64,000 nucleotides of DNA, taken from positions 558,001 to 622,000 of the forward strand of contig NZ_JIAC01000001.1 of NCBI RefSeq assembly GCF_000687995.1. Direction: 5' to 3'. Positions 1-7,032 of this stretch are shown here, piece after piece. This DNA is from Selenomonas ruminantium AC2024 (GTDB taxonomy: Bacteria > Bacillota > Negativicutes > Selenomonadales > Selenomonadaceae). Made by a program: the position numbers and the translations under genes. Numbering within the stretch: the first letter of the stretch is position 1; every line of letters begins with the position of its first letter. The notes under the pieces were generated by a model. It made no database searches. It saw only the letters and a program-made list of their open reading frames with translations, and was not told where the DNA came from.

Positions 1-852
1 TCCTATACTGCCTATACGTCGCTGTTCTGGCTGCGGGAGGCTGGTGTGCCGGAGGCGGCTGAATATGCCAAGGCAACGGGGAAACAGCATCTTTTGTTCA
101 CGGGGAAAATCAAGAATTTTTATACTCTGCAGCCGGTGAATATGCTCTACCATGAGATGCGTTATGCGGCACTCAATGAATATATTCAGCAGAACGGCTA
201 CAAAAATGTCATGGACATTGCCTGCGGGTTTTCCTCCCGGGGACTGTACATGGCCCGTCATGGAATCCATTTTGTGGGTGCAGAATTCCCCGCTGTTGCA
301 GTCTATGGCAATCAGTATCTGGCCAAATGCCTGAAGCCGGAGGAAGTGAAACTGGCATCCTATGAGGTCGCAGATGCTACGGATAAGGCGCAGATGATGG
401 CTGCGGCCGACAAGATGGAAGGCCCGATCTGCATTACCATGGATGGCCTGATGATGTATCTGACCCATGAACAGCAGGCCAGCGTCCTGCAGAATATCAA
501 GGCTGTTTTGCAGAAACATGGCGGCTGCTATATTACGTCGGACTTTTCTGCCCGTGATTTCGTCATGGGGGCTTCCAAGGTCGTTTATGGGGAGAAAAAT
601 GCTCGTGAAGTTTATAAGGAATCGGCCAAGGTTTACGAGGAAATTGCCGATGCCGATTTTGACCAAAAATTCTTTGCTACCGACGAAGAAATCAAAAAAT
701 TTATTGAGGCACAAGGGCTGAAGGTAAAACAGATTCCCTTGTTTAAGGAATCATTTAAGCTCTACAGCGAGAAGGGGTTGAATAAATTGCAGCTTCAGCG
801 TTTGGATGACCTGAAGAAAGCGAAGATTTTATGGCTGATTACACTCGAATAA
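1..852 (+). CDS. Class I SAM-dependent methyltransferase, 5' end cut off by window
   Basis: The frame is open from base 1 to the stop at 850-852, so the true start lies upstream; 283 residues are visible. A GTG at 46 is only an internal codon. The region reading VMDIACGFSSRG is the glycine-rich SAM-binding loop, followed by the acidic GAEFP stretch that would bind ribose. The layout resembles leucine carboxyl methyltransferase or O-methyltransferase-like proteins, but the substrate cannot be read. Its 3' end overlaps the next gene by 22 bases, so the two are probably co-transcribed and translationally coupled. Confidence 0.7.
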   Translation, partial: SYTAYTSLFWLREAGVPEAAEYAKATGKQHLLFTGKIKNFYTLQPVNMLYHEMRYAALNEYIQQNGYKNVMDIACGFSSRGLYMARHGIHFVGAEFPAVAVYGNQYLAKCLKPEEVKLASYEVADATDKAQMMAAADKMEGPICITMDGLMMYLTHEQQASVLQNIKAVLQKHGGCYITSDFSARDFVMGASKVVYGEKNAREVYKESAKVYEEIADADFDQKFFATDEEIKKFIEAQGLKVKQIPLFKESFKLYSEKGLNKLQLQRLDDLKKAKILWLITLE

Positions 853-2462
853 CGGACCGTTCTTTTGTCATTACATGGAAAAATTTTTCGCAGGCCATGG
901 ACTGGATTGCGGATTCATTGTCCCAAGAAAAGGCTGAACAGCATGAAATTTATCTGATGCAGCTGCTCGTAGAGGAAACTTTTCAGCGTTTGGCCCAGCA
1001 GGATAAAAAGGCGGAAGACTTTAGCCTGACGTTGAGCTGGAAAAAGTCCTTTCATCGCTTAAAGCTGTTGCTGACGGCCAAAGGGGATGCCTATAATCCT
1101 TTGTTGCTGCTGCCGGAGGATATGGAAAGTGACCTGACAGGGTATGCAATTCTGAAAGCCCATCGCAAACGGCTGAAGTATTCGCGCAGCAGACGGCGGG
1201 GCGAAAATATTGTGGCCATACAGTTCCGTGACCCGGAGTATCAGGAAGTGCGCAGGATTCTGGCAGGACTGATTTTTGGCACGGCTGTGGGGGCGTTGCT
1301 GTACTTTGAAGCTAGTCAGGCAGCTAAGGACTGGCTGGAGGCAGTTGTTATCGAACCGATACAGACGGTATTTATCAGCGCACTGATGATGGCGATTGCG
1401 CCGATGATATTTTTCTCGGTTATTGAGGGGATTATCAGTATGTCCTATTCCAGCAATATCGGACGTATCGGCTGGCATGTGGTCTTATGGTCACTGCTGA
1501 AACTGGCTTTTTTCGTAGCGGCCGGCCTACTGGCAGGTTATCTTATGGGCGGCACACCGGAAATTTTGGATACCCTTACCCTTACGTTGGAGGGCAATCT
1601 TGGCAATGCTCCGGGTATTACGGTGGGGTCGCTGTTAGGAGGAATTGTGCCGGGGAATGTGGTTTCGCCTTTTTCGACCAATAACATCATGCAGACTTTG
1701 TTTCTGGCCTGCTTCTGTGGTTTTATCCTGAATAAAATGGACGGACAGCTGGATTGGGCGCGTGAAGGGGTTCGCTTTATGAGCAATTTTACGATGAATG
1801 TTGTTCAGACCGTGAGCCTGCTGCTTCCCTTTCTGGTGTGTATATCCACTATCAAAATGGTTATGCAGCTGGGGATTATTGGCCTTTGGGCGTATGGCCG
1901 GATGCTCCTGGTCATTGCGTTGGGGCTGCCCCTTAGCTTTTTGGTGGCGGCTTTGCTGATTCTGCTAGTTGCCCGTTGCTCGCCCCTGCCTTTTTTACAA
2001 AAAACAGTGCCTTTTAGTGCGCTGCCTTTTTCCAGCAGTAATTCCAGTGCCTGTCTGCCGGCCACGCTGAAATTTTGTGTGGAAAAATTGGGCATGAATG
2101 AGCGGATTACGAAATTTACGGTACCGGTAGGTATGCAGTTCAACATGGATGGCACAGCCTATTATGTGTCCGTAATATCCATGATGCTCGCGTGTACGTT
2201 TTCGGTGGAGATGAATGCAGACTTTATCTTTTCCCTGTTCTGCGTAGAGTTCCTGATGGCGATGACGGGAGTGGGACTTCTCGTTATGCCGCCGGTATTG
2301 GAGAATATGGGGATTCCGGGAACTGCGGTTATGCATTTTATCGGCATTGAGCCGATTATCGATATGCCGGGAACGGCGCAGAATGTGGTAGGGGATATTA
2401 CATCGGCGTTTTTGGTGGCAGGGAAGGACAGGCAGGTGGATGAGGCGGTTTACCGTTCTTAG
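831..2462 (+). CDS. DAACS-family Na+/dicarboxylate-type symporter with N-terminal RsbW-like domain
   Basis: The 543-residue product has two parts. Residues from about 139 to the end are a polytopic transporter of the glutamate/dicarboxylate:cation symporter family, with the serine-rich re-entrant motif near residue 400 (SSSNSS) and the NMDG motif near 438. Residues of about 10-135 are extra. They read like a worn HATPase_c_2 (RsbW/anti-sigma kinase) fold: LLVEETFQRL at the N-box position, a KGDAYNPL stretch like the G1 box, then a YAILKAHRKRLKYSR stretch followed by the closing strand ENIVAIQF. The N-box Asn is missing, so ATP binding is doubtful. The start is inside the upstream methyltransferase gene. 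Substrate is unknown; the transporter family call is firm, the N-domain call is inference. Confidence 0.75.
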   Translation: MADYTRITDRSFVITWKNFSQAMDWIADSLSQEKAEQHEIYLMQLLVEETFQRLAQQDKKAEDFSLTLSWKKSFHRLKLLLTAKGDAYNPLLLLPEDMESDLTGYAILKAHRKRLKYSRSRRRGENIVAIQFRDPEYQEVRRILAGLIFGTAVGALLYFEASQAAKDWLEAVVIEPIQTVFISALMMAIAPMIFFSVIEGIISMSYSSNIGRIGWHVVLWSLLKLAFFVAAGLLAGYLMGGTPEILDTLTLTLEGNLGNAPGITVGSLLGGIVPGNVVSPFSTNNIMQTLFLACFCGFILNKMDGQLDWAREGVRFMSNFTMNVVQTVSLLLPFLVCISTIKMVMQLGIIGLWAYGRMLLVIALGLPLSFLVAALLILLVARCSPLPFLQKTVPFSALPFSSSNSSACLPATLKFCVEKLGMNERITKFTVPVGMQFNMDGTAYYVSVISMMLACTFSVEMNADFIFSLFCVEFLMAMTGVGLLVMPPVLENMGIPGTAVMHFIGIEPIIDMPGTAQNVVGDITSAFLVAGKDRQVDEAVYRS

Positions 2463-2483
2463 TTAACATCATAGTGTAAAGGC

Positions 2484-2565
2484 GCCCGTGGGGCTGGTAA
2501 CACTTTTCCTCCGCCATAGACAGGCTTGTCAAAAGCTGCGGAAAAGCATTACCAGCCCCACGGGC
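2484..2565. repeat. Long perfect inverted repeat (17-bp arms) downstream of the symporter
   Basis: Arms at 2484-2500 and 2549-2565 are exactly complementary. Inside, CTTTTCC near 2503 can pair with GGAAAAG near 2540, and a small GACA/TGTC hairpin lies at the centre. No U-run follows either arm, so it is not a simple intrinsic terminator. It may be a REP-like element or a transcript-end protecting structure. Confidence 0.6.
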
Positions 2566-2604
2566 TTAATGCGAGATGATTGCTCCGCCATGAATAAATT
2601 TTTC

Positions 2605-2633
2605 TTGTGCTTATCGGAATGAGATGCTATAAT
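2605..2633 (+). promoter_or_regulatory. Sigma70-type promoter facing a nearby terminator
   Basis: TTGTGC at 2605-2610 and a perfect TATAAT at 2628-2633 are separated by 17 bases. Transcription would start near 2640 and meet the hairpin at 2661-2698 after only about 20 bases. No gene on this strand lies downstream. Confidence 0.45.
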
Positions 2634-2639
2634 GACAAC

Positions 2640-2698
2640 ATAAGAAGGACACGAACATAGAAAAATCCCCTGCGAGTACCAGTCGCAGGGGATTTTTT
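2640..2698 (+). ncRNA. Candidate roughly 60-nt RNA between promoter and terminator
   Basis: The predicted transcript consists of an about 20-nt purine-rich 5' tail, containing AAGAAGGAC, and the terminator stem. There is no useful reading frame. It is supported only by the promoter and terminator pair, so it may be a small RNA, a decoy, or non-functional. Confidence 0.25.
2661..2698. terminator. Bidirectional intrinsic terminator
   Basis: A 15-bp stem (arms 2661-2675 and 2683-2697; core ATCCCCTGCGA) is flanked by A-run and T-run on the two sides. It can stop plus-strand transcripts and, about 90 bases past its stop codon, the minus-strand azlC transcript. Confidence 0.8.
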
Positions 2699-2785
2699 GC
2701 GCATCATTTACGTTCTTAGTGGTTTAACCAATAGCTGAATAATTCAACCAGGATGCCTTGATAAACGCGGCTGGTCTTTGTTTAT

Positions 2786-3505
2786 TTATTCCTTTACCGG
2801 ATGCAGGATGGCGCCTATGGCGGCGATGGCGACGGTCAGGATGATGGTTATTGTGCCGCCGGACAGGTCGCTGATTTCGGGCAGGTGGGCGCAGGCGAAG
2901 CTGGCGATGAAGCTGATGGCGACCAGCACACCAATAATGCGGTTATCTCTGGCGGGCGGGATAATGACCCAGATGAACATGCCAAAGAGTGCTACGCTCA
3001 GGGCGCTGACGGCGGCTACAGGCAGGAGGTTGCCCGCCATAACACCGAGGGCGGTGCCGACAGACCAGCCCGGCAGGGCTACGCTCATGGCACCGTAATT
3101 GTAGTAGGGATTCAAGGGGCCTTTTCTCGCAATGGTGATGCCGAAGATTTCATCGGTGATATCAAAGCCCACCAGCACCCGGTGGAGAATATTGGTATCT
3201 GGGGAGAATTTTTGGCTGACGACGCAGCTCATAAGGAGGTAGCGGGCGTTGGCTACGAGTGTCATAATGGCCAGTTCCAGATAGGGAGCGTCAGCAGCGA
3301 TAATGGTAAAGGCCGCGTATTCACCTGCTGAAGCGTTGTTGAAGAAGCTGGCTAAGAAGCCTTCAAAAGGGGTAAGTCCTGCATTGCGGGCGGCAATGCC
3401 CAGGGTAAAGGAGACTACGAAGTACCCCAAGGCAATGGGCGTGCCATCGCGAATTCCGTCCATAAATGCCTCCCGGCGAGGAGAGGATGTTGTTGCCAAA
3501 GTCAT
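2786..3505 (-). CDS. azlC: AzlC-type branched-chain amino acid exporter large subunit
   Basis: The 239-residue integral membrane protein matches the AzlC/YgaZ family: an N-terminal DGIRDGTPIALGYF stretch, the short motif FFNNASAGEYAAF and several hydrophobic helices. Family members export branched-chain amino acids together with a roughly 100-residue partner, AzlD/YgaH. No AzlD frame is present between this gene and the terminator at 2661-2698 or upstream, which is unusual. The ATG at 3505 is preceded by GAAAGAAGTG; an internal Met at residue 15 is a possible alternative start. It may be co-transcribed with thrE, whose stop lies 77 bases upstream of this start. Confidence 0.8.
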   Translation of the reverse strand: MTLATTSSPRREAFMDGIRDGTPIALGYFVVSFTLGIAARNAGLTPFEGFLASFFNNASAGEYAAFTIIAADAPYLELAIMTLVANARYLLMSCVVSQKFSPDTNILHRVLVGFDITDEIFGITIARKGPLNPYYNYGAMSVALPGWSVGTALGVMAGNLLPVAAVSALSVALFGMFIWVIIPPARDNRIIGVLVAISFIASFACAHLPEISDLSGGTITIILTVAIAAIGAILHPVKE

Positions 3506-3531
3506 ACGTTCACTTCTTTCATAGATTAGAT

Positions 3532-3582
3532 AGCCTTCCCCTATGGGGAAGGTGGTCGCGTAGCGCTCGGATGAGGTTTTTC
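3532..3582 (+). repeat. Dispersed intergenic repeat, copy A
   Basis: The core reads AGCCTTCCCCTATGGGGAAG followed by GGTGG and CGGATGAGGTTTTTC. CCTTCCCC and GGGGAAGG form a tight hairpin. Related sequence occurs at 12455-12502 and, inverted, at 44141-44230. It touches the thrE stop codon. Confidence 0.6.
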
Positions 3583-4911
3583 TTAATCTTCCGATTCGGC
3601 ATAGCGTTTGGCCAACAACCTCTGCACGTTATTTTGCTTGCGCCGTTCAATCTGCCGATGGATAAAGATGTTGGGAATGGCCACACCTACGGCAATGCCG
3701 ATAATGATGGTCACGGCATCTACGCCCATGCGGAAGCTGGCAAAGAATTCTTCGCTGGTGATGAACTGGATATTCAGCAGGGCAAAGAGCAGACGGTAGA
3801 GCAGTACCCCGGGAATCATGGGGATAGCCGAAGGAATGGTCATGACGATATTGGGCGTATGGAACCAGTGAATGGCTTTGAGGGCAATGAGGCCAACCAC
3901 TGCTGCGCCGATAAAGGAACCGGCGGTTTGGGACATTCCAAGCTCGATTACGGAAATATTGCGCAGCAGCACCGTGATAATGCCACCTACAGCCACTACT
4001 GGCAGAATTCGTTTGGGCACGTTGAAGATGATGGAAAAGCCCGTGGCCGCAATGGCTGCCGCGATAGCTTGGGACAGGTATTGAGTGTCGGGAGTGAGCT
4101 GGACACTGGTAAAGTCTGTAACCCCGCAGAGGCGGATGGCAATAACGATACCGAAGGTCATGCTGCCTACAACTAACAAAGTGTGCATGGCTCTTGTCAT
4201 GCCGGCCACGATAAAGTTATTGAGCAAATCATCCACGGCATTTATCAGCGGAATTCCCGGTACGAGAAATAGAGTGCAGGCAATTAGAGGATACCAGTTC
4301 AATTCTCCCGTAAGGAATTGGGTACTCCAGGCCAGAATCGTGGTGACAAAAGAAGTGATGGCAATGGTGGCATAGGCATTAAAAGCGTAGGCATTGCAGA
4401 GCCTTCGCGTATAAAAGCCCAGCAAAGAGCAGATGGCCGTCAGCAGAAAATCAAGCCAGCTGCCGCCGAAGAGTTTGCAGAAACCACCGCAGGCCGCGCC
4501 TGCTCCGAGTGCAGTCAGCCATACGGGATAGGCCCGCGGAAGATTGCGTATATTGTTCAGCTGACGGCGGAATGCTTCGAGGCTGTAATTTTGGGCCAGG
4601 GCCCGCCAGGTCAGTTTGCTCACCGCTGACAGGGTAGTCATATTGACGCCCAGCTTTTGGTACTTGCAGAATTCCGTATAGGAATGGCGGCTGTCGCTGA
4701 CATTGAGCATCAACGTGGTATAGAGCACATGCTGATGCATATGTTCCTGGTCAATACCCATAAAGGCCGCAGCCCGCCGCATATCCCGCACGGTGCGGTC
4801 ACTGTCGGCACCGTTTTCCATCAAGAGGGCCCCGGTCTGCAGCAGCAGATGCAGTTTCTCGCCGATTTCAGCAAAGGGTTTATTCAGAATTTCATCCTTG
4901 TCGTCACTCAA
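3583..4911 (-). CDS. ThrE-type threonine/serine exporter
   Basis: The 442-residue product has an N-terminal cytosolic part containing GALLMENGADSDRTVRDMRR, the conserved ThrE/YjjP start, then about ten hydrophobic segments that join the ThrE and ThrE_2 (YjjB-like) halves in one chain. Such proteins export threonine and serine by proton antiport. The start is the TTG at 4911, which reads MSDDKDE and follows AGAAAGGA at suitable distance. The frame stays open a further 125 codons upstream, but that extension is unlike the family and runs into the promoter region of the divergent def gene, so it is rejected. Confidence 0.8.
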   Translation of the reverse strand: MSDDKDEILNKPFAEIGEKLHLLLQTGALLMENGADSDRTVRDMRRAAAFMGIDQEHMHQHVLYTTLMLNVSDSRHSYTEFCKYQKLGVNMTTLSAVSKLTWRALAQNYSLEAFRRQLNNIRNLPRAYPVWLTALGAGAACGGFCKLFGGSWLDFLLTAICSLLGFYTRRLCNAYAFNAYATIAITSFVTTILAWSTQFLTGELNWYPLIACTLFLVPGIPLINAVDDLLNNFIVAGMTRAMHTLLVVGSMTFGIVIAIRLCGVTDFTSVQLTPDTQYLSQAIAAAIAATGFSIIFNVPKRILPVVAVGGIITVLLRNISVIELGMSQTAGSFIGAAVVGLIALKAIHWFHTPNIVMTIPSAIPMIPGVLLYRLLFALLNIQFITSEEFFASFRMGVDAVTIIIGIAVGVAIPNIFIHRQIERRKQNNVQRLLAKRYAESED

Positions 4912-4936
4912 AATATCCCTATCCTTTCTTATAATA

Positions 4937-4975
4937 TGTAAACAACATTGTAAATGTATGTAAACTATTGTAGGA
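4937..4975. promoter_or_regulatory. Four tandem TGTA(A/G) repeats between divergent thrE and def
   Basis: TGTAAAC, TGTAAAT, TGTAAAC and TGTAGGA start at 4937, 4949, 4959 and 4969, that is about one helical turn apart. They lie just upstream of thrE on its strand and upstream of the def promoter. A regulator binding site is plausible but nothing identifies the protein. Confidence 0.3.
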
Positions 4976-5013
4976 CAGTAGAAGATAGATGTAAAGTTTT
5001 TTGGCGGGAAAAA

Positions 5014-5042
5014 TTGTGGTAAAATAAATAAGAAAATATAGT
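5014..5042 (+). promoter_or_regulatory. Promoter of def
   Basis: TTGTGG at 5014-5019 and TATAGT at 5037-5042 have a 17-base spacer. The predicted start of transcription is near 5049, which favours the downstream ATG at 5062 over the one at 5047. Confidence 0.45.
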
Positions 5043-5061
5043 CGAAATGAGGAAGATAGAT

Positions 5062-5475
5062 ATGGTAAAGAACATCATCAAAGATACGGAATTCCTGCAG
5101 AAAATGGCGGAACCTGCTACCCGCAAGGATAAGGCTGTGGCAGAGGATTTGTTGGATACCCTCAAAGCAAACAAGGCTATCTGCGTAGGGTTGGCAGCTA
5201 ATATGATTGGTGTGGCCAAGAGCATCATCGCTGTGCAGGTGGGCAAGCAGAATATCGCCATGTTGAACCCGCAGATTGTCAAACATTCCGATGAATGCAG
5301 CGAGGTTATGGAAGGCTGCCTGTCACTGCTGGGAGAACGTCCGGCCAAACGCTATACATGGATTGAAGTAGAGTATAAGGATATAAAATTCAAACCGCAG
5401 AAGCAGCGCTTCTCCGGCTTCACCGCAGAGGTCATCCAGCATGAGATTGACCATTGCAATGGCATCATAATTTAA
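5062..5475 (+). CDS. def: Small peptide deformylase
   Basis: The 137-residue protein carries the three deformylase motifs: GLAANMIG (motif I, with N-M in place of the usual P-Q), EGCLSL (metal-binding Cys) and QHEIDHCNG (HExxH metal and catalytic residues). It removes the formyl group from the initiator Met of new proteins in the cytosol. The length is short for the family but matches the compact form common in Firmicutes. Start: the ATG at 5062 has TGAGGAAG at correct spacing; the ATG at 5047 would overlap the predicted transcription start. A second, full-length def elsewhere in the genome would be expected. Confidence 0.85.
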   Translation: MVKNIIKDTEFLQKMAEPATRKDKAVAEDLLDTLKANKAICVGLAANMIGVAKSIIAVQVGKQNIAMLNPQIVKHSDECSEVMEGCLSLLGERPAKRYTWIEVEYKDIKFKPQKQRFSGFTAEVIQHEIDHCNGIII

Positions 5476-5491
5476 CTCATCAGGAGAAAAT

Positions 5492-5529
5492 AAAGGCAGA
5501 TTCGCCAGTGAAAAGCGAATCTGCCTTTT
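5492..5529. terminator. Bidirectional terminator between def and the alanine symporter gene
   Basis: Arms 5492-5505 (AAAGGCAGATTCGC) and 5515-5528 pair perfectly; A-run and T-run flank them, so both convergent genes can terminate here. Confidence 0.8.
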
Positions 5530-5539
5530 GACATGTCAT

Positions 5540-6922
5540 TTATTCTGCTATCGTTGCATGAGGAATGTCGTCCTCATCAAGTTCCCCTTTGCGGGACAAG
5601 TAGCTTTCGGTTTCTGCCACAACGACGCCGGACAGGGCAATCAGGGCAATCAGGTTCGGGATAGCCATGAGGCCGTTTACGATATCGGCCAGAATCCAGA
5701 TGGCTTCGAGTTTGAGGAAACCGCCGCTGGCAATCAGTGCAATGAAGATTACGCGGTAGGGCATTACACCTTTGGTACCGAAGAGATAGATGCAGGCACG
5801 TTCGCCGTAGTAGTTCCAGCCCAAGATAGTGGTGAAGGCGAAGAGCACGAGTGCGATAGTCAGGAGGCTGCTGCCCACAGCACCGTAAGCAGAAGCAAAG
5901 GCGGCGCTCGTCATGGCGGCACCGGCGGCATCACCCTGCCATACGCCCGTGAGGACGAGGGCCAGGCCTGTCATGGTGCAGATAATCAAAGTGTCGATAA
6001 AGGTACCCGTCATGGAGATAAGACCCTGTTCAGCAGGTTCCTTGGTCTTGGCGGCAGCGGCGGCAATGGGGGCAGAACCGAGGCCGGATTCGTTGGAGAA
6101 CACGCCGCGGGCGATACCATTCTGCATGGCCATCATAATGGTGGAACCGGCAAAACCGCCGGCTGCTGCCGTGCCGGTGAAAGCGGATTCAAAAATCAAA
6201 GCGACAGCGGCGGGAACGCCATCAAAATTCATGGCGATAAGCCCCACGCTGATGGTGATATACATGACCGCCATAAAGGGAATGACCTTGGCGGCAACTT
6301 TGGCAATGCTCTGCAGGCCACCGATGGTGATGGCGGCAATCAGAATCGTGAGTACAGCGCCTGTGAGCACCTTAGACAGGCCAAAGGAAATTTCCGCACT
6401 ATCCACAATGGCGTTGACCTGCGGGAAGGTGCCGATACCGAAATATGCTACGAGGATGGTGGCAGCGGCGAAGAACGTAGCCAGCGGCTTATACTTTTCG
6501 CCCATGCCCTGACGGATGTAGTACATGGGGCCACCGGCGATATTGCCCTTGGCATCCGTGCTGCGGTACTTAACGGCCAGCAGGCCTTCGGCGTACTTGG
6601 TAGCCATGCCGAAGAAGGCGGCCATCCACATCCAGAAGATAGCGCCGGGGCCACCGATTTTCACAGCTGTTGCCACGCCGACGATATTACCCGTGCCGAC
6701 CGTAGCAGCCAGTGCCACACAAAGGGCCTTGAAGCTGGAAACGTCTCCTTCGCCGTGATTCTTGGCTTTGAAAATCAGGGAGAGAGCCTTGGGCAGGCGT
6801 ACAACCTGCAAAAGTTTCAGGCGCAGGGTCAGGTAGATGCCTGTGCCCACCAGCAGGGTAATCAGCGGCGGCCCCCACATGAAGGAGTCGATGGCATTAA
6901 GCATAGGGATAAATGATTCCAT
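5540..6922 (-). CDS. AGCS-family Na+/alanine symporter
   Basis: The 460-residue membrane protein has the hallmarks of AlsT/DagA: VGTGNIVGVATAVKIGGPGA near the N-terminal third, GGPMYYIRQG, and NESGLGSAPIAAAAA. It would couple uptake of alanine or glycine to sodium. The start at 6922 (MESFIPMLN) is preceded by GAGGAGG; a 19-residue upstream extension lacks a ribosome site. The final charged residues (RKGELDEDD) are cytosolic. Single gene, closed by the terminator at 5492-5529, with a long leader containing a hairpin at 6957-6981. Confidence 0.9.
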   Translation of the reverse strand: MESFIPMLNAIDSFMWGPPLITLLVGTGIYLTLRLKLLQVVRLPKALSLIFKAKNHGEGDVSSFKALCVALAATVGTGNIVGVATAVKIGGPGAIFWMWMAAFFGMATKYAEGLLAVKYRSTDAKGNIAGGPMYYIRQGMGEKYKPLATFFAAATILVAYFGIGTFPQVNAIVDSAEISFGLSKVLTGAVLTILIAAITIGGLQSIAKVAAKVIPFMAVMYITISVGLIAMNFDGVPAAVALIFESAFTGTAAAGGFAGSTIMMAMQNGIARGVFSNESGLGSAPIAAAAAKTKEPAEQGLISMTGTFIDTLIICTMTGLALVLTGVWQGDAAGAAMTSAAFASAYGAVGSSLLTIALVLFAFTTILGWNYYGERACIYLFGTKGVMPYRVIFIALIASGGFLKLEAIWILADIVNGLMAIPNLIALIALSGVVVAETESYLSRKGELDEDDIPHATIAE

Positions 6923-6956
6923 AAATTGATGTCCTCCTCGTATGATATAAACAGGT

Positions 6957-6981
6957 CTGTGTCTATTTAGAAAAGACACAG
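6957..6981 (-). promoter_or_regulatory. Hairpin in the leader of the alanine symporter gene
   Basis: CTGTGTCT at 6957-6964 and AGACACAG at 6974-6981 are perfect 8-bp arms, between a plausible minus-strand promoter (TTGTAG near 7035, AT-rich -10 near 7012) and the ribosome site. It could be an operator or an RNA control element. Confidence 0.35.
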
Positions 6982-7032
6982 GTACTTCTGAAATAAGATA
7001 GTCCCTATATTATCATACAAAAAGACATTTGT

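Noticed and set aside
4912-5286. Extension of thrE by 125 codons upstream
   Set aside because: It runs through the intergenic promoters and into the def gene and is unlike ThrE; a TTG with a good ribosome site at 4911 fits the family.
5528-6916. Long plus-strand open frame opposite the alanine symporter
   Set aside because: It is a Gly/His/Asp-rich shadow frame without a start context; the minus strand shows clear family motifs.
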